From an uncultured Clostridia bacterium (lineage in GTDB: Bacteria; Bacillota; Clostridia; Christensenellales; Borkfalkiaceae), in the NCBI GenBank assembly GCA_944328845.1, contig CALVHV010000005.1:1-44022 (forward strand): a stretch of 44,022 nucleotides of DNA, read 5' to 3'. This document shows positions 35,498 to 43,711 of this stretch, one piece after another. The translations under genes and the position numbers were made by a program. Within the stretch, counting starts at the first letter, position 1, and every line of letters starts with the position of its first letter. A model generated the notes under the pieces. It had not been told where the DNA came from, did not search any database, and worked only from the letters and a program-made list of their open reading frames with translations.

Positions 35498-37009
35498 ATG
35501 GAAAGAGGACTTCTCACACCCTTAAAGCAACTGCGCAGGCAGGTGTTCGTGGAGGTGGCGCGCGTCGCCTTCGAAACGGACAAAAACGACATCATCGACG
35601 CCATCGAGGCGATCCCGTACAAGATCACCCCGGGCGACAAACCTCTCTACCGCGAGAGCATCTGGCGGGAGCGCGCCATCTGTTCGGAGCGCGTGCGCCT
35701 CTCGATGGGGCTTTCTCTGCGTCCCGAGGACGAGCCCGTGCACCTCACCAGCGGGCTGCGCGGCAGCGATATTGCAGACAAATACTACGAACCACCCCTG
35801 ATGCAGGTCATTCCTTCGGCGTGCGCGGCGTGTGCGCCGAACATGTATAAAGTGACGGACAATTGCCGCGGCTGCGTGGCGCATCCCTGCACCGCGGTAT
35901 GCCCCAAGGGCGCCGTTTCCATCGTAGACGGAAAATCTGTCATCGACCAGTCCAAGTGTATCAAATGCGGAAAGTGCAAGAGCGTTTGCCCGTACGATGC
36001 CATCGCGCACCACAGCCGTCCGTGTGCGGACGCCTGCGGCGTCAAAGCGATCGAATCGGACGATCTGGGCAGGGCGAAGATCAACGCGGATAAGTGTGTA
36101 TCCTGCGGGATGTGCATGGTCAGCTGCCCGTTCGGGGCAATCGCGGACAAATCGCAGTTTTTCCAGCTCATCCGTGCCTTGCGCCGCGGGGACAAGATCG
36201 TCGCCGAAGTCGCGCCCGCCTATCTCGGTCAGTTCGGAGATCAGGTCACGCCCGGAAAGTTCAAGGCGGCGCTGTTGCAGATGGGCTTTGCGGAAGTTTA
36301 CGAAGTGGCGCTGGGCGCGGATATGGGCGCCGCCATCGAGGCGGAGCACTACGCCGAGCAGGTAGCGACGGGCAAACAGCCGTTCATGCTCACTTCCTGC
36401 TGTCCTTCGTGGGCGATGCTCGTGCGCCGCTATTTCCCCGAATCGGCAGATAAGATCTCCAACACGCTCACGCCCATGGTCGCCACGGCGCGTACCATCA
36501 AGAAAAAGCATCCCGATCACCGCGTGGTGTTTATCGGGCCGTGCGCGGCGAAAAAGCTGGAAGCTTCCCGCAGGACCGTGCGCAGCGACGTGGATTTCGT
36601 CATTACATTTGAAGAGCTTTCCGCCATGTTCGAGGCGAAGGGGATCGACCCCGCCGCCGTCAGCGAAACGCACAGGATGCACGACGCTACGGGCGCGGGC
36701 AGAGGTTACGCCGTCGCGGGCGGCGTGGCGGGTGCCATCGAAAAGTGCGTGCACGCCTATTATCCGGACACGCAGGTCAGCATCCAGCACGTCGAAGGGC
36801 TGGAAGACTGCCGCAAGATCCTCCTGCTCGCCAAAATGGGCAAGCTGAACGGCTCGCTCATCGAGGGGATGGGCTGTCCCGGCGGCTGCGTGGCGGGCGC
36901 GGGCACCAATATCCCCGTCGGAAAGGCGGCGGCACAGGTGAAAAAGACGGTGGAGACTTCCAGCAAGCAGATCCCGCCCAAAGAACTCGCGGAGATCCGT
37001 CTCGACTGA
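35498..37009 (+). CDS. [FeFe] hydrogenase, monomeric, group-B-like
   Basis: A 503-residue cytoplasmic iron-sulfur protein that makes or oxidises hydrogen, probably from ferredoxin electrons. The ATG at 35498 follows ACGGAG, and the promoter excludes longer readings. After an N-terminal domain of about 110 residues come cysteine-rich sections: CAACAP, CRGCVAHPCTAVCP, CIKCGKCKSVCP, CADACG and CVSCGMCMVSCP, which can hold several [4Fe-4S] clusters. The H-cluster motifs are TSCCPSW, GPCAAKKLEA and GMGCPGGCVAGAG. GPC in place of the MPC of classic HydA, and the N-terminal layout, fit group B. These are common in anaerobic gut Clostridia, yet their physiological role is unsettled. HydEFG maturases must be elsewhere. 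Confidence 0.92.
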   Translation: MERGLLTPLKQLRRQVFVEVARVAFETDKNDIIDAIEAIPYKITPGDKPLYRESIWRERAICSERVRLSMGLSLRPEDEPVHLTSGLRGSDIADKYYEPPLMQVIPSACAACAPNMYKVTDNCRGCVAHPCTAVCPKGAVSIVDGKSVIDQSKCIKCGKCKSVCPYDAIAHHSRPCADACGVKAIESDDLGRAKINADKCVSCGMCMVSCPFGAIADKSQFFQLIRALRRGDKIVAEVAPAYLGQFGDQVTPGKFKAALLQMGFAEVYEVALGADMGAAIEAEHYAEQVATGKQPFMLTSCCPSWAMLVRRYFPESADKISNTLTPMVATARTIKKKHPDHRVVFIGPCAAKKLEASRRTVRSDVDFVITFEELSAMFEAKGIDPAAVSETHRMHDATGAGRGYAVAGGVAGAIEKCVHAYYPDTQVSIQHVEGLEDCRKILLLAKMGKLNGSLIEGMGCPGGCVAGAGTNIPVGKAAAQVKKTVETSSKQIPPKELAEIRLD

Positions 37010-37024
37010 AACGCCTGCAAACTG

Positions 37025-37053
37025 TTGACAGAAAGAAAAAAATCGTGTATACT
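37025..37053 (+). promoter_or_regulatory. Promoter of the P-type ATPase leader
   Basis: TTGACA (37025-37030), 17 bases, TATACT (37048-37053). Transcription should begin near 37060, leaving a leader of about 150 bases before the ATPase gene. Confidence 0.9.
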
Positions 37054-37211
37054 GTCATTACCAAGTTTTGACAGGGGAAAAATATGATACTTGACGGGGA
37101 CGGCAGTACCGCCCGACCAAGACCCATAGACAAAAACAGAGAGGCATAACCGTATAGGCTATGTCTTTTTGTGGTATAATTTTTTTATAGGAGGTTTTTT
37201 ACCCGACCATC
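37054..37211 (+). promoter_or_regulatory. Long structured leader of the P-type ATPase gene
   Basis: A 150-base transcribed leader. GGG-A-CGG (37097-37103) pairs with CCGCCC (37109-37114) around CAGTA; ACAAAAA (37131-37137 region) can pair with TTTTTGT further down (about 37165-37171), and GTTTTG near 37064 competes for the same A run. P-type ATPases of this kind in Firmicutes are often under metal-sensing leaders such as the yybP-ykoY manganese riboswitch; I could not match its conserved core with confidence. AGGAGG at 37189-37194 lies 17 bases before the annotated ATG, longer than usual. Confidence 0.45.
37084..37149 (+). CDS. Candidate 21-residue leader peptide upstream of the P-type ATPase
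   Basis: ATG 37084 has AGGGG six bases upstream and lies about 24 bases after the predicted transcription start, an ideal position for a translated leader. The peptide starts MILDGDGS, goes through ARPRPIDK and ends NREA before TAA. Proline and arginine codons alternate in its middle, then acidic and basic residues follow. The well-studied MgtL leader of a Salmonella magnesium P-type ATPase is also short and proline-bearing, so translation-coupled control is conceivable. The same bases may instead be conserved for RNA structure, in which case the ORF is a by-product. Confidence 0.45.
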   Translation: MILDGDGSTARPRPIDKNREA

Positions 37212-39911
37212 ATGGATACCCCCAACCGAAAACCCTGGCACTCGCTCTCCAGCGAAGAGACGATGCGCGTTTTGAACACGAGTGAAGAGGGTTTGTCCGA
37301 CGCCGAGGCGGCAAAGCGCCTGGAGGTGTACGGAAAGAACAACCTGCGGCAGGCAAAGGCGAAGAGCGTCTGGAAAATGATCGGTGAACAGCTGACCGAA
37401 GTCATGGTCATCATCCTGTTCATCGCAGCGGCGTTTTCTCTCGTCATGTATTTTCTCGAAGACGAAGGCCTTGCGGAATGTATCGTCATTCTCGTCGTCA
37501 TCGCTCTGAACACGACCATCGGCGTCGTGCAGGAAAAGAAGGCCGCCAATGCCCTCGAAGCACTGAAAAATATGACTGCGCCCACTGCGCGCGTACTGCG
37601 CGAAGGGGAGGAATCGGTCGTGCCGGCAAGCGATCTCGTACCCGGCGACATCATTTATCTGGAAGACGGCGCCATCGTTCCCGCGGACGTGCGCATCATC
37701 CAGGATTCCAATTTAAAAGTACAGGAAGCGGCTCTCACGGGCGAAAGCGTCCCTGCGGAAAAGGACGGCGTCCCCGTTCTTGCTGAGGATGCGCCTCTCG
37801 GCGACCGCGTCAATATGGCGTACAGCTCTTCCATCGTCATGTACGGCAACGCGACGGGTATCGTCGTCGGCACGGGCATGAATACGGAAGTGGGCAAGAT
37901 CGCCGACCTTCTGGACGATCAGGACGATTTCGATACGCCCATGAAGCGCAAGCTCAATTCGGTCGGCAAGATCTTAAGCCTCGTCGGGCTCATCGTCTGC
38001 GTGCTCATCTTTGCCATCGGCATGATCCGCGACGGCTGGAGCGCTTGGGTCAATTATATCTTCATCGCCATCTCCCTCGCCATTTCCATCATTCCCGAGG
38101 GCTTGCCCGCCACCAGTACCATCATCATGGCGCTGGGCGTGCAGCGCATGGCAAAGAAAAACGCGCTGGTCAAGAGCCTGCCCGCCGTCGAAACGCTGGG
38201 CAGCGCGTCCGTCGTCTGCTGCGACAAGACGGGCACGCTCACGCTCAATAAAATGACGGTGACTTATGTCGCCGTGGGCGACGATTTTATCGAGGGTTCG
38301 CCCACAAAATCGGAGGACGTATTCAAAAAATACGACCAAAGCGTGTACCGTGATCTCGTAGACGGATGCGCGCTGTGCGTCAATGCAAAGAAAGACCCCG
38401 ATCACCCCGGCAATATTTTGGGCGACCCCACGGAGGGCGCGCTGGTACTCTTTGCCGAAAAAATCGGCATCGATTCCGAAGAGTTCGAAGACGCAAATCC
38501 CAGGCTGTTCGAGCAGCCTTTCGATTCGGACAGAAAACGCATGACCGTCCTCAACCGCAGGGAAGCGGGCAACGTCGCCTATACCAAGGGCGCCGTGGAC
38601 GAATTGCTGCCGCTGTGTACCCGTTACCGCACCAAAGAAGGTGTGCGGGAGATGACGGACGCAGACAGAGAGCGCATCCTCGAGCTTTGCAACAGGATGA
38701 GCGGAGAGGCGCTTCGCCTGCTCGGCTTTGCCGTGCGCACCTGGGACGCCGTACCCGAAGAGGAGACGGCGAACCTGGAAGAAGGTATGACGTTTGTCGG
38801 CGTCGTCGGCATGATCGACCCGCCCCGCAAAGAGGTCATCAAAGCGGTGGAGACCTGCCACGAAGCGGGCATCCGCGTCGTCATGATCACGGGCGACCAT
38901 AAAGTCACGGCGGTGGCGATCGCAAAGCAGCTGCACATTTTCCGTGAAGGGAACACCGTCATTTCGGGACAGGAACTTTCGGAAATGACCGACGAACAGC
39001 TGGACGAAGCGCTGAAAAACTGTGTGGTGTTCGCGCGCGTTTCTCCTTCGGATAAATTGCGCATCATCCGTTCTCTGCGCCGTACGGGCGAAGTCGCCGC
39101 CATGACGGGCGACGGCGTCAACGATTCTCCCGCCCTCAAAGAGGCGGACATCGGCGTCGCCATGGGCGTTACGGGTACGGACGTCGCCAAAGACGCGGCA
39201 GACATGATCTTGCTGGACGACAACTTTACCACCATCGAGCATGCCATCCGCGAGGGGCGCAGGGTATACAGAAATATCCAAAAGGTCATCCAGTTCCTCG
39301 TCGCAGGCAATATTTCGGAGATCCTCATCATCCTGCTCGCCGTCTGTATCGGCTGGCAGTCGCCTATCCTGGCGGTGCACATCCTGCTCATCAACCTCGC
39401 CACGGACTCTCTGCCCGCGGTGGCGCTGGGCATCGATCCCGCCGATTCCAACGTGATGAAGCAAAAGCCCGTCCGCAGCGGAACGCTGTTCGAAAAGGGT
39501 ATGATCTACCGCATCGTCCTGCACGGGCTGTTTATCTCGGCGGCGGCGCTGGCGGCGTACGGCATCGGTCAGTTTATCTATGCCGATCACAACGAGGCGA
39601 TGACGATGACCTTCCTCGTCCTCTCCATTTCCCAGCTCTCGCACGCGCTCAATCAGCGCTCCAATTTCGATTCCGTCTTCAAAAAAGGACAGGGCAAAAA
39701 CCCGTACCTCTTTGCGGCGCTGGCGGCGTCCGCGGCGATCATTGCGCTCGTCGTGTTCGTGCCGCCGCTGATGAAGCTGTTCAGCCTCGTGTACCTCACG
39801 TGGAAAGAGTGGCTCATCTGCATCGCTCTGTCCCTGTTCCCGCTCGTCGCGGTGGAGATCTCCAAGATCTTTATCCGCCTGTACCGCAAAAAACATCATA
39901 TCACTTTATAA
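37212..39911 (+). CDS. Cation-transporting P-type ATPase, PMCA-type (calcium/manganese exporter-like)
   Basis: An 899-residue P2-type ATPase pumping divalent cations, most likely Ca2+ or Mn2+, out of the cell. Domains in order: N-terminal cation-ATPase domain (WHSLSSEETMRVL), first membrane helices, actuator domain with LTGESVPAEK, M4 motif PEGLPA, phosphorylation site CDKTGTLTLNKM (Asp338), nucleotide domain (KGAVDELL), hinge TGDGVNDSPALKEADIGVAMG, and C-terminal membrane helices with NLATDSLPAVALG. Length is standard for this family. The start follows a distant AGGAGG (17 bases), so translation may need the leader to fold. A strong promoter and a long leader suggest metal-dependent control. 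Confidence 0.95.
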   Translation: MDTPNRKPWHSLSSEETMRVLNTSEEGLSDAEAAKRLEVYGKNNLRQAKAKSVWKMIGEQLTEVMVIILFIAAAFSLVMYFLEDEGLAECIVILVVIALNTTIGVVQEKKAANALEALKNMTAPTARVLREGEESVVPASDLVPGDIIYLEDGAIVPADVRIIQDSNLKVQEAALTGESVPAEKDGVPVLAEDAPLGDRVNMAYSSSIVMYGNATGIVVGTGMNTEVGKIADLLDDQDDFDTPMKRKLNSVGKILSLVGLIVCVLIFAIGMIRDGWSAWVNYIFIAISLAISIIPEGLPATSTIIMALGVQRMAKKNALVKSLPAVETLGSASVVCCDKTGTLTLNKMTVTYVAVGDDFIEGSPTKSEDVFKKYDQSVYRDLVDGCALCVNAKKDPDHPGNILGDPTEGALVLFAEKIGIDSEEFEDANPRLFEQPFDSDRKRMTVLNRREAGNVAYTKGAVDELLPLCTRYRTKEGVREMTDADRERILELCNRMSGEALRLLGFAVRTWDAVPEEETANLEEGMTFVGVVGMIDPPRKEVIKAVETCHEAGIRVVMITGDHKVTAVAIAKQLHIFREGNTVISGQELSEMTDEQLDEALKNCVVFARVSPSDKLRIIRSLRRTGEVAAMTGDGVNDSPALKEADIGVAMGVTGTDVAKDAADMILLDDNFTTIEHAIREGRRVYRNIQKVIQFLVAGNISEILIILLAVCIGWQSPILAVHILLINLATDSLPAVALGIDPADSNVMKQKPVRSGTLFEKGMIYRIVLHGLFISAAALAAYGIGQFIYADHNEAMTMTFLVLSISQLSHALNQRSNFDSVFKKGQGKNPYLFAALAASAAIIALVVFVPPLMKLFSLVYLTWKEWLICIALSLFPLVAVEISKIFIRLYRKKHHITL

Positions 39912-39931
39912 AAACCTTATCTGTGAAGGCA

Positions 39932-39960
39932 GGGGGCGCGGCACTTTGTGCCGCGCCCCC
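39932..39960 (+). terminator. Terminator after the P-type ATPase gene
   Basis: A perfect 12-bp GC-rich stem (39932-39943 with 39949-39960), loop CTTTG; the T run that follows is broken (TTGCGCTTTTTG). It lies between two convergent genes. Confidence 0.75.
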
Positions 39961-40001
39961 TTGCGCTTTTTGATTTTTATGAGTGTTCCCTGCGGTAAAG
40001 C

Positions 40002-40799
40002 TTAAAATTCCGTACGGAGGATCTCCGTGGGCGGCTTGTCGTAAAAGCGGGAGTAATTTCTGTAAAAGGTAGTCATGGAATCGAATCCGCAGTCGAAGAT
40101 GATCTGGGAGAGGTTGCCGCTCTCCTTTTTCTTTGCGCGCGCGATGACGTTGTTGACCCGTACCATGTTGATGTAGCCGTTGAGGCTGTCCCCGATGTAG
40201 GTGTTGAACAGCCTGGAAAAATAATACTTGTTGTATCCGAATTCCGCCGCAATGGAATCGAGCGTGATCTGCTCTTCAAAGTGATCGTCGATGTACCCCA
40301 GCACGGAGACAATGGTGGAGAGGTTGGGGGAGGGCGTCGCCTTTTCGCGCGGGTAATGGGAGAAAAGCTTGCCGAAGATAATGTTGATCAGCCCCTTTTT
40401 GACGAGGAAAGACTCGCTCTCGCGCACCCTGTACAGGCGCAGGAAGTCGGAAAACAGGGTACGGTTGAACGCCTTGTCGGACATGAGGGGCGGCAGCGTC
40501 CCTGTTTCGAGGTAGGGCGCAAAGTCGTCCTCGTACGCCTCCTTGACAATGAGGACGAGTTTGCCGTAATGAGGACAGGGGAGATAGGAATGCACGGCGC
40601 ATTTTCTCGCAAATACGATATCGTCTTTTTCGGCAAAGATGTTCCTTCCGTCCACAACGCCTTCCGCTTTTCCGCGCGTGATGTACAGCATCTCGATGCA
40701 GCGGTGAAAATGAGGGGAAGGGGTCGCGTCTTTACTATAAAAACAGCGCAGTGCCTTTTCTCGGTCGTGAAAGGCTTCGTAAATAAAAGAATTTTTCAT
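40002..40799 (-). CDS. AraC-family transcriptional regulator (sugar operon)
   Basis: A 265-residue regulator with an N-terminal cupin (PHFHRCIEMLYITRGKAEGVVDG) and a C-terminal double helix-turn-helix (about 170-260) containing ITLDSIAAEFGYNKYYFSRLFNTYIG and LSQIIFDCGFDSMTTFYRNYSRFY. ATG 40799 is chosen because an upstream TTG at 40889 lies on the -35 of its own promoter; the ribosome binding site at 40799 is poor. It is divergent from a Gfo/Idh/MocA operon, whose expression it most likely controls in response to the sugar used there. Confidence 0.88.
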   Translation of the reverse strand: MKNSFIYEAFHDREKALRCFYSKDATPSPHFHRCIEMLYITRGKAEGVVDGRNIFAEKDDIVFARKCAVHSYLPCPHYGKLVLIVKEAYEDDFAPYLETGTLPPLMSDKAFNRTLFSDFLRLYRVRESESFLVKKGLINIIFGKLFSHYPREKATPSPNLSTIVSVLGYIDDHFEEQITLDSIAAEFGYNKYYFSRLFNTYIGDSLNGYINMVRVNNVIARAKKKESGNLSQIIFDCGFDSMTTFYRNYSRFYDKPPTEILRTEF

Positions 40800-40856
40800 G
40801 ATGTCAATATTCGGGAACTTTATTTGGAAATATGCATAGAAATCCGCAAGATTCAG

Positions 40857-40889
40857 TGATATTATATCATTGACGCAAAGAATTGTCAA
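40857..40889 (-). promoter_or_regulatory. Promoter and palindromic site of the AraC regulator gene
   Basis: Minus strand TTGACA (40884-40889), 17 bases, TATAAT (40861-40866), a consensus promoter. The -10 lies in a near-perfect palindrome TGATATTATATCA (40857-40869), a candidate operator for autoregulation or for joint control with the divergent operon. No equally good plus-strand promoter is visible in the gap. Confidence 0.7.
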
Positions 40890-40903
40890 CAGAGGCGAAA
40901 AAA

Positions 40904-41962
40904 ATGAAAGCAGTGATCATCGGTTTTGGCGGCATGGGCGGCTATCATGCTAAAATGATACGGCAATTTGCGGCTTCCGAAAAGGAGTACCCGCTCGAAC
41001 TTGCGGGCGTCTTCGACATCGATCCCGCCCGCCTGCAGGAGGCGGAGAAAGAGGGGATCCGCACCTACTCTTCCGCGGAGGAAGTGTTTTCGGACAAAGG
41101 CGTGGATGCAGTGCTCATCGCTACGCCCAACGACGTGCACGCGGAGTACGTGTACGCGGCGGCAAAGGCGGGCAAGCACATCATCTGCGAAAAGCCCGTC
41201 GCCATGAGTTCGGCGCAGGCGGAAAGCATGTACGATGCGGCGGAGCGCGGGGGCGTTCTCTTCGAGGTGCACCAAAACAGGCGATGGGACGACGATTTTC
41301 TCACAGCAAAGCAGATCGCGGCGGAAGGGAAGATCGGCGAAGTGTATAAGATCGAATCGCGCGTGGTGGGTTCCAACGGCATCCCCGGCGCGTGGCGCAA
41401 GGAAAAGGCGCACGGCGGCGGCATGATGCTGGACTGGGGCGTGCACCTCATCGACCAGATGCTGCAGTTTGTCAAAAGCATGGTGGTCTCGGTCTATTGC
41501 GAATACAGCTATATTTACGGCGAAGAGGTAGAGGACGGCTGCGAGCTGTCCGTGCTCTTCGAAAACGGCGTGCGCTATAAGATCCTCATTGCCACCGACT
41601 GTTTCCGTCCTTTCCCGCGCTGGCAGGTGTACGGTGTGGAGGGCACGGCGACCATCGCGGACTGGAGCCTTTCGGGCGGGATGACCCGCGTCTTGGAGCG
41701 GCAGGACAAAAAACTTGTCGGCATCAAGGCAGGCAACGGCTTTACCAAGACGATGGCGCAGCGCAGCGACGAGTCTGTGGAGGAACTTCCTCTGCCCGTC
41801 GTCCATGCACAGCCTTTTGCATTTTATAAAAACTTCGTTGCGGCGGCGATAGGAAAAGAATCGCCCGCCATCCGCAGGGAAGAGGTTTTGCGCGTGTTCC
41901 GTCTGATGGAGGCGGCGCAGCTTTCCGCGCAGACAAACGAGGTCGTCAAGATCCGTCTTTAA
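40904..41962 (+). CDS. Gfo/Idh/MocA-family oxidoreductase
   Basis: A 352-residue NAD(P)-dependent sugar or cyclitol dehydrogenase. ATG 40904 has AGAGGCG upstream. The Rossmann fold opens with VIIGFGGMGGYHAKMI; the catalytic lysine lies in CEKPVAM (about 96-102). The C-terminal beta-sheet domain has WRKEKAHGGGMMLDWGVHLIDQMLQF, with the family's Asp-x3-His pair. It starts an operon with two isomerase/epimerase genes and another dehydrogenase, a combination common in inositol and rare-sugar catabolism. The exact substrate cannot be read. Confidence 0.92.
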   Translation: MKAVIIGFGGMGGYHAKMIRQFAASEKEYPLELAGVFDIDPARLQEAEKEGIRTYSSAEEVFSDKGVDAVLIATPNDVHAEYVYAAAKAGKHIICEKPVAMSSAQAESMYDAAERGGVLFEVHQNRRWDDDFLTAKQIAAEGKIGEVYKIESRVVGSNGIPGAWRKEKAHGGGMMLDWGVHLIDQMLQFVKSMVVSVYCEYSYIYGEEVEDGCELSVLFENGVRYKILIATDCFRPFPRWQVYGVEGTATIADWSLSGGMTRVLERQDKKLVGIKAGNGFTKTMAQRSDESVEELPLPVVHAQPFAFYKNFVAAAIGKESPAIRREEVLRVFRLMEAAQLSAQTNEVVKIRL

Positions 41963-41989
41963 ATCAAATCAACAAAGGGGATTCAAATT

Positions 41990-42961
41990 ATGAAGATCAG
42001 TGTCGTCAGCAGTATCCTGGCAGATTACAGCCTGGACGAGAGCCTCAAATACCTCTCTTCGCTGGGTGTCGACCAGTTCGAGCTGGGCGTCGGCGGCTAT
42101 CCGGGCAAGGCGCATGCGGACGCGCTCGTGCTTTCCAAGGACAAGGCCGCGCGCGAAAAATTGCAGGAAACGTTTGCAAAGTACAACATGAGTATTTCCG
42201 CTCTCGCCGTGCACGGCAACTGCGTACATCCCGACAAGGCCGTCGCGCAGAAATTCGAAGCGGATTTCGAGGCCGCCTGCGTGCTCGCGGGGCAGCTGGG
42301 CGTCGACCGCCTCGTCACCTTCTCGGGCTGTCCCGGTTCGGACGAGGGGGCAAAGCATCCTTCGTGGGTCACCTGCGCGTGGCCGACCGACTATCCCGCG
42401 GTGCTCGAATGGCAGTGGGAAAAGGTGCTTGTCCCGTACTGGAAAAAGGCGGTCGCGTTTGCACAGGATAACGGCGTCAGGCGCATCGCGTTGGAAATGC
42501 ATCCCGGGTTCTGCGTGTATAACCCCGCCACCTGTCTGCGCCTGCGCGACGCGGCGGGCAAGCTGATCGGCGCCAACATCGATCCTTCTCACCTGTATTG
42601 GCAGGGGATGGACATTCTCGAAGTCATCCGCATGCTGGGCGAGGCGGGTGCCATCTATTATTTCCACGCCAAGGACACGCAGATGATGGAACACAACGTG
42701 CGCAAAAACGGCGTGCTGGATACCAAGTCGTTCACGCTCCCCGCACAGCGTTCGTGGGTGTTCCGCACCCTCGGCTACGGCCACGGGGCGGAGCAGTGGA
42801 AACAGATCGTATCCATGCTGAAGATCATGGGCTACGACGATTCCGTCTCCATCGAGCATGAGGACGGGCTGATGTCTCCCAAAGAAGGATTGGAAAAGGC
42901 GATCGCCTTTTTGAAAGACTGCATCATCACGCAGGACAATACAAACATGTGGTGGGCATAA
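41990..42961 (+). CDS. Sugar phosphate isomerase/epimerase-family TIM barrel (first)
   Basis: A 323-residue xylose isomerase-like TIM barrel, class of cytoplasmic enzymes that epimerise, isomerise or dehydrate sugars and keto-inositols. Likely metal ligands are in LEMHPG (Glu), NIDPSHLYW (Asp/His), FHAKDTQ (His) and IEHEDG (Glu). The length is above the 260-290 usual for the group. The ATG follows AAAGGGGA, 27 bases after the dehydrogenase stop. With the flanking dehydrogenases it probably turns a keto-intermediate into an isomer. Confidence 0.9.
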   Translation: MKISVVSSILADYSLDESLKYLSSLGVDQFELGVGGYPGKAHADALVLSKDKAAREKLQETFAKYNMSISALAVHGNCVHPDKAVAQKFEADFEAACVLAGQLGVDRLVTFSGCPGSDEGAKHPSWVTCAWPTDYPAVLEWQWEKVLVPYWKKAVAFAQDNGVRRIALEMHPGFCVYNPATCLRLRDAAGKLIGANIDPSHLYWQGMDILEVIRMLGEAGAIYYFHAKDTQMMEHNVRKNGVLDTKSFTLPAQRSWVFRTLGYGHGAEQWKQIVSMLKIMGYDDSVSIEHEDGLMSPKEGLEKAIAFLKDCIITQDNTNMWWA

Positions 42962-42973
42962 AAGGAGAATAGT

Positions 42974-43711
42974 ATGAAATTTGCAGTTCAGTTATACAGT
43001 TTGCGCGAACTTGCCAAACGGGAAGGCGCGGAGGCTGTTTTGCGCACCGTTTCGGAAGCGGGGTACGACGGCGTGGAGTTTGCCGGCTTTTACGATCTCT
43101 CTCCCGAACTGATGAAGGCGCTTCTGGAAAAATATCATCTGGAGCCCGTTTCGGCGCACATCGGCGCGGACGAAGTGGCTTCTCAGATGGATTATATCGA
43201 AACGCTCGGCATCAAAAACGTCTTTATTCCGTGGGTGAGCAAAGGCACCTTTGACGATGAGACGGAATATAAGGTGTTCTGCCGCAAGATCGGGGATGCC
43301 TATGCCATGCTGCGCGGCAAGGCGCTGTTTGGTTATCACAACCATGCGCACGAATTTGAGGACGGCAAGGACAGGATCGAAAAGCTCTTGTCCGACGTTC
43401 CTTTCCTCAAATCGGAGCTGGACGTGTTCTGGGCAACGGTGGCGGGGCTGGATCCCGTCGCGTACATGAAAAAACTCGGCGACAGGCTCGCATTCGTGCA
43501 CATCAAGGAGGCGGCGGCCGCCGATCCCGTAGAAAGCGCGCAGCCCGTCGTGGGTGAGGGCGCTGTGGATATGCACGGCGTGTTTGCGCAGATGAGGGAA
43601 AAGAAGATCGGCTGGGCCGTTCTCGAAGTGGAAAAATATCCATGCTCGGAGGCGGAATATCTCGCCCGCAGTCTGGAAAACATGAGAAAATTAGCGGAGG
43701 AGAAAAAATGA
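42974..43711 (+). CDS. Sugar phosphate isomerase/epimerase-family TIM barrel (second, short)
   Basis: A 245-residue xylose isomerase-like barrel, related to but much shorter than the one before it. FAVQLYSLRELAKREGAEAVLRTVSEAGYDGVEFAG is the usual opening. Likely metal and substrate residues are in GYHNHAHEF, ELDVFWATVAG and FVHIKE, with VLEVEKY near the end. ATG follows AAAGGAGA. Its stop overlaps the start of the next dehydrogenase gene by four bases (ATGA), showing translational coupling. Confidence 0.92.
   Translation: MKFAVQLYSLRELAKREGAEAVLRTVSEAGYDGVEFAGFYDLSPELMKALLEKYHLEPVSAHIGADEVASQMDYIETLGIKNVFIPWVSKGTFDDETEYKVFCRKIGDAYAMLRGKALFGYHNHAHEFEDGKDRIEKLLSDVPFLKSELDVFWATVAGLDPVAYMKKLGDRLAFVHIKEAAAADPVESAQPVVGEGAVDMHGVFAQMREKKIGWAVLEVEKYPCSEAEYLARSLENMRKLAEEKK

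Noticed and set aside
37054..37211. Firm call of a yybP-ykoY manganese riboswitch
   Set aside because: Gene context fits, but I could not match the conserved core loops; left as a structured leader of unknown class.
40800..40889. Longer AraC reading from TTG 40889
   Set aside because: The TTG belongs to a TTGACA-17-TATAAT promoter, so those codons would not be transcribed.
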